Program-made: the position numbers and the translations under genes | In this document: positions 14,078 to 19,047 of the stretch, piece by piece | Layout: each line of letters starts with the position of its first letter | Position numbering within the stretch: position 1 is the stretch's first letter | Notes under the pieces: generated by a model | The model's input: only the letters and a program-made list of their open reading frames with translations | Databases searched by the model: none | Told to the model about the DNA's origin: nothing | Assembly: GCA_035652335.1 (NCBI GenBank) | Contig: DASRDZ010000066.1 | Coordinates: forward strand, 1-19,047 | Reading direction: 5' to 3' | Source of the DNA: DASRDZ01 sp035652335 | GTDB lineage: Bacteria > Chloroflexota > Dormibacteria > Aeolococcales > Aeolococcaceae | Length of the DNA: 19,047 bases

Positions 14078-15754
14078 GTGACCCCGCGCCTCCGCGCCGC
14101 CGGCGACACCGCGCTGCTCGTGGAGCTGGGCGACGCGGTGTCGGAGGCGACCAGCCGCGCCGTCGCCGCGCTCGACGCGGCCATCGCCGCCGCGCCGCCG
14201 GCGGGCGTCGTCGAGGTGATCCCGGCGCTGCGCTCGCTGCTGGTGGAGTACGACCCGCTGCGCACGTCGCATGCGCGACTCTGCGGTGACGTGACGGCGC
14301 TGCTGTCGCCGTCGCACGACGTCGTGCCCACGCCGGCCGCGGCCCGGGAGCACGCCGTCGACGTGGTGTACGACGGCGCCGACCTCGACGCGGTGGCGCG
14401 CGCCTGCGGGCTCTCCACCGCCGAGGTGGTGCGCATCCACACGGCGCCGGCGTATCGCGTGGCGATGATCGGCAACCTGCCGGGACTGCCGTACCTGCTC
14501 GGGCTCGATCCGCGGCTCCGGGTGCCGCGCCGCGCGGACCCGCGCGACTCGGTGCCGGCGGGATCGGTCGCCGTGGCCGGAGAGCTGTCCTGCATCTACC
14601 CCGCCGCCGGCCCAGGAGGATGGAACCTGCTGGGCCGCACCGACGCCATCCTCTTCGACGCGCACCGCGACCCGCCCGCGCTGCTCGCGCCCGGCGACAC
14701 GGTGCGCTTCGTTGCACGGGACTCGCTGCACACGTACCGCATGCTCATGTCCGCCGGACCGCAGCGCATGCCTGCACTGTTCGTCGAGAACGGCGGCCTC
14801 CTCACCACCGTGCAGGACGGCGGACGGCACGGGTGGCAGCGCATCGGCGTCCCCGTGTGCGGCGCGCTCGACCGCGAGCTGCTGCACGTCGCCAACCTGC
14901 TGGTGGGCAACCGGCCCGACGAGGCGGCGCTGGAGATCACCCACGCAGGACCGGCGCTGCAGGTGCTCGCGCCCAGCGTGCGGTTCGCCATCGCCGGCGA
15001 CGTGGACGCACAACGCATCGCCGCCGACGGCACGCGCAGCGCCGTCGAGCCCTGGCGCAGCGTCGTCCTGCGGGATCGCGAACGCCTGCGCGTCGGACGC
15101 GTGCGCAGCGGCCTCCGCGCAATGCTGGCCGTCGAGGGCGGCTTCGACCTCGCGCCGGTGCTGGGCAGCCGCTCCACCTGCCTGCGCTCGCACTTCGGTG
15201 GCGCCGGCGGCCGCGCCCTGCAGCGCGGCTGGCTCCCGCTGCAGCGGGAGTACGCCGGGCACCACCCCGACATGTGTCTCGACCGCGACACGCTGCACGA
15301 CGCGCAGCTCACCGTGCCCGCCGGCAACGCGCCCTTCCGCACCGTCGTCGGTCCGCAGGACGAAGCGGTGACACGCGAGAGCCTCGACGCCATGCTGCAC
15401 ACCGCGCTGCATGTCTCGCACCGCAGCGACCGCAGCGGCCTGCGCCTCGACGGCGTGACCCTCCGTCATCGCGGCGCACCCGAGATCGTCTCCGACGGCT
15501 GCGCCGCAGGCTCGGTGCAGGCGCCCGGCAGCGGGCAGCCCATCGTCCTGCTCGCCGACCGCGGCACCACCGGGGGGTACCCCAAGGTGGCCACCGTCGC
15601 ATCCGTCGACCTGCCGCGGCTGGCGCGCCTGCGCCCGGGCGACCGGCTGCGGCTGGAAGCGGTCGACGTGGGCACGGCGGAGGCCCTGCGCCGCCGGCGC
15701 GAGGCGACCCTGCGCGACCTCGCCGAGGCCCTCCGCCCGGCGGCCCCGTCCTGA
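14078..15754 (+). CDS. pxpBC: Fused 5-oxoprolinase subunits B and C (KipI-KipA type)
   Basis: The 558-residue protein joins two usually separate subunits. Residues 1-225 are the PxpB/KipI (CT_C_D) domain, with RLRAAGDTALLVELGD at the start, PGLPYLLGLD, VPRRADPRDSVPAGSVAVAG and YPAAGPGGWNLLGRT. Residues from about 231 are the PxpC/KipA (CT_A_B) domain, with ENGGLLTTVQDGGRHGWQR, GVPVCGALD, AFL-type core strands, and GQPIVLLADRGTTGGYPKVAT near the end. The B-C fusion resembles part of urea amidolyase-like proteins. GTG 14078 is chosen because it begins at VTPRLRAAGD, the normal KipI N-terminus, and fits the leaderless promoter; ATG 14066 lies inside the likely -10 box and GTG 14051 inside pxpA. 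The ADRGTTGG motif differs slightly from the usual ADRQTTGG. Confidence 0.93.
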   Translation: MTPRLRAAGDTALLVELGDAVSEATSRAVAALDAAIAAAPPAGVVEVIPALRSLLVEYDPLRTSHARLCGDVTALLSPSHDVVPTPAAAREHAVDVVYDGADLDAVARACGLSTAEVVRIHTAPAYRVAMIGNLPGLPYLLGLDPRLRVPRRADPRDSVPAGSVAVAGELSCIYPAAGPGGWNLLGRTDAILFDAHRDPPALLAPGDTVRFVARDSLHTYRMLMSAGPQRMPALFVENGGLLTTVQDGGRHGWQRIGVPVCGALDRELLHVANLLVGNRPDEAALEITHAGPALQVLAPSVRFAIAGDVDAQRIAADGTRSAVEPWRSVVLRDRERLRVGRVRSGLRAMLAVEGGFDLAPVLGSRSTCLRSHFGGAGGRALQRGWLPLQREYAGHHPDMCLDRDTLHDAQLTVPAGNAPFRTVVGPQDEAVTRESLDAMLHTALHVSHRSDRSGLRLDGVTLRHRGAPEIVSDGCAAGSVQAPGSGQPIVLLADRGTTGGYPKVATVASVDLPRLARLRPGDRLRLEAVDVGTAEALRRRREATLRDLAEALRPAAPS

Positions 15755-15758
15755 GCGG

Positions 15759-15764
15759 CACAAT
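15759..15764 (+). promoter_or_regulatory. Possible leaderless -10 box for the quinone oxidoreductase
   Basis: CACAAT, the same hexamer as the -10 box proposed for DUF1326, ends 8 bases before ATG 15773 in the 18-base gap after pxpBC. No ribosome binding site is visible in the gap, which supports a leaderless start. No clear -35 box is present, so read-through from pxpBC is the alternative. Confidence 0.3.
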
Positions 15765-15772
15765 GGCGGCCC

Positions 15773-16750
15773 ATGCGTGCCGTCGTCGTCGACCAGCCCG
15801 GCGGCCCCGAGGCGCTGCACATCGCCGAGGTGCCCGAGCCCGAGCCCCAGGCGGGCGAGGTGCTGCTGCGCGTCACCGCCACGGCCGTCAACCGCGCCGA
15901 CACCCTGCAACGCCAGGGGTTCTACCCTCCCCCACCGGGCGCGTCGCAGATCATCGGGCTGGAGGCGGCCGGCGTGGTCGAGGCGGTGGGCTCGGCGGTG
16001 CTCGACTGGTCGCCGGGCGACCGGGCCATGGCCCTGCTGTCGGGCGGCGGCTACGCCGAGAAGGTGGCCGTGCCCGCGGGCCAGCTCATGCCCACTCCCG
16101 AGAGCATCGACGACATCTCGGCCGGCGCCATCCCCGAGGTCTTCTTCACCGCGCACGACAACCTGCTCACCCGCGGCCGCCTGCAGCGCGGCGAGACGGT
16201 GCTCATCCACGGCGGGGCCAGCGGCGTCGGCACCGCGGCCATCCAGATCGCGCGTCTGGCGGGCGCGCGCGTGGTGGTCACCGCTCGGTCGGCGGAGCGG
16301 CTGGAGCGCTGCCACGAGCTGGGCGCCCACCACGGCATCGACCACACCGCCGAGGACTTCGTGGCCCGCGTCAAGGAGATCACCGACGGGCGCGGCGCCG
16401 ACGTCATCCTCGACATCATCGGCGCCGCCTACCTGGAGCGGAACCTCGACGCCCTGGCCACCGACGGCCGGCTGGTGATCATCGGCCTGCAGGGCGGGGT
16501 TCGTGCCGAGATCGGCCTCAACACGATGATCTCGCGGCGGCTCACGGTGATGGCGGCCTCGCTGCGGCAGCGCCCCGCCGACCAGAAGGCGCTGGTGGTG
16601 CACCGGGCCACCGAGGACCTCCTGCCCGCCCTCGCCGACGGCACCCTGCGACCGGTGATCGACCGCGTCCTCCCCCTCGACCAGGCGTCCGAGGCCCATC
16701 GCGCCCTGGAGGCCGGCGAGGTGGTGGGCAAGGTCGTCCTCGCCGTCTGA
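15773..16750 (+). CDS. NAD(P)H:quinone oxidoreductase, zinc-independent MDR superfamily (PIG3-like)
   Basis: The 325 residues form a medium-chain dehydrogenase/reductase without the zinc-ligand cysteines. The N-terminal catalytic domain has MRAVVVDQPGGPEAL, VTATAVNRADTLQRQGFYPPPPG (residues about 34-56, the PIG3-type signature) and GLEAAGVVEAVG. The Rossmann domain shows VLIHGGASGVGTAAIQIA with the nucleotide-binding G147-G153 segment and ends with the family C-terminus DQASEAHRALEAGEVVGKVVL. Length and order match the PIG3/QorA quinone oxidoreductase group, which reduces quinones with NADPH. It lies 18 bases downstream of pxpBC on the same strand, but a metabolic link to 5-oxoproline is not evident. 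The exact substrate is not predictable. Confidence 0.93.
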   Translation: MRAVVVDQPGGPEALHIAEVPEPEPQAGEVLLRVTATAVNRADTLQRQGFYPPPPGASQIIGLEAAGVVEAVGSAVLDWSPGDRAMALLSGGGYAEKVAVPAGQLMPTPESIDDISAGAIPEVFFTAHDNLLTRGRLQRGETVLIHGGASGVGTAAIQIARLAGARVVVTARSAERLERCHELGAHHGIDHTAEDFVARVKEITDGRGADVILDIIGAAYLERNLDALATDGRLVIIGLQGGVRAEIGLNTMISRRLTVMAASLRQRPADQKALVVHRATEDLLPALADGTLRPVIDRVLPLDQASEAHRALEAGEVVGKVVLAV

Positions 16751-16782
16751 GCCCCTCCCGGCGTCACCTCACGACGAATCAC

Positions 16783-16788
16783 TAGACT
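16783..16788 (+). promoter_or_regulatory. -10 box for the SCP2 gene
   Basis: TAGACT (matches the TANNNT form) is followed by a leader of about 50 bases carrying a tandem 9-base repeat and a good Shine-Dalgarno. GCGTCA at 16761-16766, 16 bases upstream, is a poor -35 candidate. Confidence 0.35.
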
Positions 16789-16791
16789 GAC

Positions 16792-16818
16792 GGGCGCGAC
16801 GGGCGCGGCGGGCGCGAC
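16792..16818 (+). repeat. Three tandem 9-bp repeats in the SCP2 gene leader
   Basis: GGGCGCGAC (16792-16800), GGGCGCGGC (16801-16809) and GGGCGCGAC (16810-16818) lie head to tail; the first and third copies are identical and the middle one differs by one base. The repeat sits between the -10 box and the Shine-Dalgarno, in the transcribed leader. Confidence 0.8.
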
Positions 16819-16834
16819 ACAGGCTGCCACTCCC

Positions 16835-16839
16835 GGAGG
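16835..16839 (+). promoter_or_regulatory. Shine-Dalgarno deciding the TTG start of the SCP2 gene
   Basis: GGAGG is 8 bases upstream of TTG 16848. No ATG or GTG occurs at a useful distance in this frame, so the site fixes the rare TTG as start. Confidence 0.7.
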
Positions 16840-16847
16840 TTTGCGAT

Positions 16848-17168
16848 TTGACACCCGACGACATCTTCACGGAAATCAACAACCGGCTCCAGAACGACCC
16901 CTCCAAGGCCGCCGGCAACAACGCCGCCTACCAGTTCGACCTCACCGGCGACAACGGGGGCCAGTACCACATCGTCTTCGCCAACGGCAAGGGCGACGCG
17001 GGATCCGGCGCGGCGGAGAACCCCAACATCACCATCACCATGGCGGCCAACGACATGGTGGACATGGTGTCGGGCAAGCTCGACCCCACCATGGCGTTCA
17101 TGAGCGGCAAGATCAAGATCAAGGGCGACATGGGGCTGGCCATGAAGCTGCAGAGCATTCTTCAATAG
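16848..17168 (+). CDS. SCP2 sterol-carrier-domain protein
   Basis: The 106-residue protein is a single SCP2 domain: TPDDIFTEINNRLQNDPSKA, then YQFDLTGDNGGQYHIVFANGKGDA, NPNITITMAANDMVDMVSGKLDP, and the C-terminal FMSGKIKIKGDMGLAMKLQSIL helix, which is the classic SCP2 ending. Bacterial stand-alone SCP2 proteins bind lipids or acyl chains in a hydrophobic tunnel and often accompany lipid metabolism genes; the ligand here is unknown. The start is TTG 16848, supported by GGAGG 8 bases upstream. It has its own likely promoter (TAGACT, 16783-16788). The stop TAG 17166-17168 contributes its last base to the first of a series of hairpins. Confidence 0.93.
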   Translation: MTPDDIFTEINNRLQNDPSKAAGNNAAYQFDLTGDNGGQYHIVFANGKGDAGSGAAENPNITITMAANDMVDMVSGKLDPTMAFMSGKIKIKGDMGLAMKLQSILQ

Positions 17169-17186
17169 CGCGGCTGAGCGCCGCGC
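17168..17186 (+). terminator. Hairpin 1 after the SCP2 gene
   Basis: GCGCGGC (17168-17174) pairs with GCCGCGC (17180-17186) around a 5-base loop. The first G of the stem is the last base of the SCP2 stop codon. No T-run follows. Confidence 0.45.
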
Positions 17187-17189
17187 AAG

Positions 17190-17212
17190 AGGGGCGGGCA
17201 GATCCCGCCCCT
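17190..17212 (+). terminator. Hairpin 2, likely main terminator of the SCP2 gene
   Basis: AGGGGCGGG (17190-17198) pairs perfectly with CCCGCCCCT (17204-17212) around CAGAT. The 9-bp GC stem is the strongest simple hairpin here, 22 bases past the stop, but no T-run follows, as in U-less terminators of GC-rich bacteria. Confidence 0.6.
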
Positions 17213-17230
17213 GGCGGCTGGAGCGCCGCC
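17213..17230. terminator. Hairpin 3 in the convergent region
   Basis: GGCGGC (17213-17218) pairs with GCCGCC (17225-17230) around a 6-base loop and abuts hairpin 2 without a gap. Confidence 0.4.
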
Positions 17231-17240
17231 ACCCCACCCT

Positions 17241-17280
17241 CGGCGCATGCCACGCGCTGAAACGCGCGTGTGATGCGCCG
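17241..17280. terminator. Hairpin 4, 40-base two-step stem-loop, possible bidirectional terminator
   Basis: CGGCGCAT (17241-17248) pairs with ATGCGCCG (17273-17280). After a 2-by-2 internal loop, CACGCGC (17251-17257) pairs with GCGCGTG (17264-17270) around TGAAAC. It gives 15 base pairs in all, works on either strand, and lies 21 bases beyond the aldolase stop on the minus strand. Confidence 0.55.
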
Positions 17281-17283
17281 ATT

Positions 17284-17296
17284 GCGCCTTTGGCGC
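17284..17296. terminator. Hairpin 5 next to the aldolase stop
   Basis: GCGCC (17284-17288) pairs with GGCGC (17292-17296) around TTT, starting 5 bases after the aldolase stop codon on the minus strand. It is short and could be fortuitous on its own. Confidence 0.3.
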
Positions 17297-17301
17297 TACG
17301 G

Positions 17302-17991
17302 CTAGAAGCCCAGAAAGCCTCGCCCGCGCCGGTTCTGCATGTCGTAGTACATGCGCTCCAGCTTCTGCGCCTCCTCCGGCAGCAGCGCCGGCTCACCCGC
17401 GCGCAGGGCGAGGAGGTAGATGTGCGCCAGGCGGTCGGCGGCGGCGCAGACGTCGATGGCCTGCTGCACGTCGCGACCGCAGCCGAGCATGCCGTGGTGG
17501 GCGAGGATCACCGCGCGACGATCGGCGAGATGCTCGACGACCGTGGCGGCGAGCGCCTCGCTGCCCGGCAGCATGTGCGGGCAGAGCGACACCTCGCCGC
17601 CGAGCAGCCCGACCTGCTCGTCCATGATCGGCGGGATGCCGCGGCCCACCAGCGAGAGCGCGGTGGTGTGCATCGTGTGCGCGTGGATCACGGCGCCGGC
17701 GTCGGGGCGGGCGCGCAGCACGGCGAGGTGCATCAGCAGCTCGCTGGTGGGGTTGCGGTCACCCTCGACCTGATCTCCACTCTCCAGATCGACGGTGCAG
17801 ACGTCGCCCACCGACATCGTCTCGTAGCGCACGCTGCTGGGCGACACCACCACCAGCGACGTGCCGGGGACGCGCGCGCTGACGTTGCCCGACGTCCCCG
17901 CGGTGAGACCGAGTCGCACCAGCTCCAGGCAGGCGTCGATGACCTGCTGCTTGAGCTCGTGGTGGGCCACCGTCGCGCCCGGCTCGCTCAC
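17302..17991 (-). CDS. Class II aldolase/adducin family sugar-phosphate aldolase (FucA/AraD-like)
   Basis: The 229-residue protein is a zinc-dependent class II aldolase/epimerase. It shows GTSGNVSAR (32-40), VVSPSSVRYE (phosphate-loop region, 48-57), the catalytic Glu in NPTSELLMH (E84), the zinc ligands H103 and H105 in VIHAHTMHTTAL, and a third His in LAHHGMLGCG (H165/H166). Length agrees with L-fuculose-1-phosphate aldolase (215). The start is GTG 17991, overlapping the kinase stop (GTGA), so the two are translated together; the pair phosphorylates a ketose and then either cleaves it to a triose phosphate plus an aldehyde or epimerises it. Substrate (fuculose, rhamnulose, ribulose or other) cannot be decided from sequence. 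The C-terminus QNRRGRGFLGF is unusually basic. Confidence 0.92.
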   Translation of the reverse strand: MSEPGATVAHHELKQQVIDACLELVRLGLTAGTSGNVSARVPGTSLVVVSPSSVRYETMSVGDVCTVDLESGDQVEGDRNPTSELLMHLAVLRARPDAGAVIHAHTMHTTALSLVGRGIPPIMDEQVGLLGGEVSLCPHMLPGSEALAATVVEHLADRRAVILAHHGMLGCGRDVQQAIDVCAAADRLAHIYLLALRAGEPALLPEEAQKLERMYYDMQNRRGRGFLGF

Positions 17992-19047
17992 AGCGACTCC
18001 AGCCGCGCGTACTGCGCGCGCCAGCGGCGGTGCGCCGCGGCGTAGTCGGACACCAGCTGCGGCTCCGGCTCGACGGCGACGTCGACATGGCCCAGCGCGT
18101 CCGCGGCGGCGTCCAGATCGCCGTGCACGCCGCCGGCCACCGCCGCGCAGGCCGCGGCGCCGAGCATCGTCGCGTCGCCCTGCGCGGTATGGACCGGGCG
18201 GTCCAGGAGCGCGGCCACCATGCGCAGGAAGAGACGGCTGCGGGCCATCCCGCCCGCCACCGCCAGCCGCGCAGCGCCGCCGCCGGCCACTCCCTCCACC
18301 TGCTCCGCGTTGGCGCGCGCCGCGTGGGCCACGGACTCCAACGACGCGCGCAGCACCTCGGCCGCGCCGAGCTCCGGCTCCAGCACCGCGGTGGGCCACA
18401 GGAGCGCGCTGGTGTGGGAGAGGAAGGTCGCCGGGTGCGTGGCGTTGAGCACGCCCGCCCCGCCGCCGTAGAACAGCGCCTCGCGCGATCCCGGCGGCGC
18501 CGTCGCGGCGAGACGCTCGGCGTGGGCGTACGCGGCGTCGCCCTCCAGCCGCGACACCGTGCCGACCAGCTGCTCCGCGGTCCAGGCCCAGCCGTAGCCG
18601 GCGGTCCCGCCGTTGCTCTCCACCACCCCGCGCCCGGCGACGGCATGCGGCCCGACCCACACGCGCCCGGCGTCGTCGGCCGCAACCCCCTCGGTCGCCG
18701 CCAGCACGGGCATCGTCGAGCCGGCCAGGACCAGCGTCGTCCCGGGCCGTGCCGCACCGGCGCCGAGCATGGCGCACGACGAGTCCGGCCCGGCGACCGC
18801 GACGGACGTGCCCTCGGGCAGTCCGGTCTGCACGGCGGCCGGCGCCACCACGCCGCCGAGGCGCTCCCCGACGGCTCGCAGCGGAGGAAGCCAGTCGGGA
18901 TCCAGACCGCAGCCCGACCAGAGCTGCTCCCAGTAGCCGCCGGTGCGCACGTCGAGCGCGAGCAGGTCCGCCGCCGCCGCCGCCGAGGTCGCCGCCTCGC
19001 CGCAGAGCTGCAGCGACAGCCAGTCGCCCAGCCCGAGCACCCGGCGG
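17988..19047 (-). CDS. FGGY-family carbohydrate kinase (5' partial)
   Basis: The gene runs off the window end; 352 residues of the C-terminal part are visible, so the first 100-150 residues are missing. Seen are the end of the first FGGY half (LGLGDWLSLQLCGEAATS), the segment VAVAGPDSSCAMLGAGAARPG with the catalytic-base Asp, GSTMPVLAATEG, NGGTAGYGWAWTAEQL, and the second FGGY half LRASLESVAHAARANAEQVE..RLAVAGGMARSRLFLRMVAALLDRPVH, ending with a typical DATMLGAAACAAVAGG nucleotide-site segment. Members phosphorylate ketoses or polyols such as xylulose, fuculose, ribulose or glycerol. Coupling by GTGA to a class II aldolase points to the fuculose/rhamnulose-type catabolic route. The exact sugar is not determined. 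Confidence 0.92.
   Translation of the reverse strand, partial: RRVLGLGDWLSLQLCGEAATSAAAAADLLALDVRTGGYWEQLWSGCGLDPDWLPPLRAVGERLGGVVAPAAVQTGLPEGTSVAVAGPDSSCAMLGAGAARPGTTLVLAGSTMPVLAATEGVAADDAGRVWVGPHAVAGRGVVESNGGTAGYGWAWTAEQLVGTVSRLEGDAAYAHAERLAATAPPGSREALFYGGGAGVLNATHPATFLSHTSALLWPTAVLEPELGAAEVLRASLESVAHAARANAEQVEGVAGGGAARLAVAGGMARSRLFLRMVAALLDRPVHTAQGDATMLGAAACAAVAGGVHGDLDAAADALGHVDVAVEPEPQLVSDYAAAHRRWRAQYARLESL

Noticed and set aside
13925..16699. 924-codon minus-strand open frame
   Set aside because: Antisense shadow of pxpBC and the quinone oxidoreductase; no recognisable domain and the sense genes are certain.
17168..17296. CRISPR or REP-like array
   Set aside because: The five stems have different sequences and lengths and no constant repeat or spacer pattern; they are better read as terminator-type hairpins.

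Overview
The window comes from a very GC-rich bacterial chromosome (well above 70% by eye, almost every third codon position G or C). Shine-Dalgarno-led genes are mixed with probable leaderless ones, many genes are packed by ATGA/GTGA stop-start overlaps, and twin-arginine-exported DUF1501/DUF1800 proteins, a HadA/HadB-like dehydratase pair and an SCP2 protein are present. This fits an actinobacterial or high-GC Chloroflexota/Dormibacterota-like soil organism; the sequence alone does not allow a finer call. There are no mobile elements, CRISPR arrays or rRNA genes, and no stretch over 300 bases lacks a gene.

Layout: (1) 1-273 is the acidic C-terminus of an unrecognised protein. tRNA-Cys(GCA) follows, then on + a HemL-like class III aminotransferase followed closely by a GH36-type alpha-galactosidase (to 3363). 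(2) 3327-7571 is a compact minus-strand operon transcribed DUF1326 -> DUF2182 -> NfeD -> SPFH/stomatin -> RarA; the first two form a Cys-rich predicted metal-binding pair, the next two a membrane-microdomain pair. (3) A divergent promoter region (7572-7737) also drives, on +, two MaoC-fold proteins resembling HadA (no catalytic His) and HadB (intact D-x4-H). (4) 8658-13209 is a minus-strand operon: DUF1800 -> DUF1501 -> small unknown exported or lipoprotein -> ApbE flavin transferase -> four-helix, four-His cytochrome b/ferric reductase-like protein. It looks like an envelope redox or secreted-protein system, with OmpR-like repeats upstream. (5) 13284-15754 encodes 5-oxoprolinase: pxpA on minus and a fused pxpB-pxpC on +, divergent across only about 20 bp in what looks like a bidirectional leaderless promoter. 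(6) On + follow a quinone oxidoreductase and an SCP2-domain protein with a tandem 9-bp repeat in its leader. (7) 17168-17296 holds five consecutive hairpins between convergent genes. (8) On minus, an FGGY sugar kinase (5' part outside the window) is translationally coupled to a class II aldolase, a typical deoxysugar/pentulose catabolic pair.

The most interesting observations are the shared -10 region between pxpA and pxpBC, the DUF1800/DUF1501/ApbE/cytochrome b operon with an unknown small protein and no visible flavin acceptor, the well-supported CTG start for rarA, the TTCTCAG repeats, and the five-hairpin convergent region.
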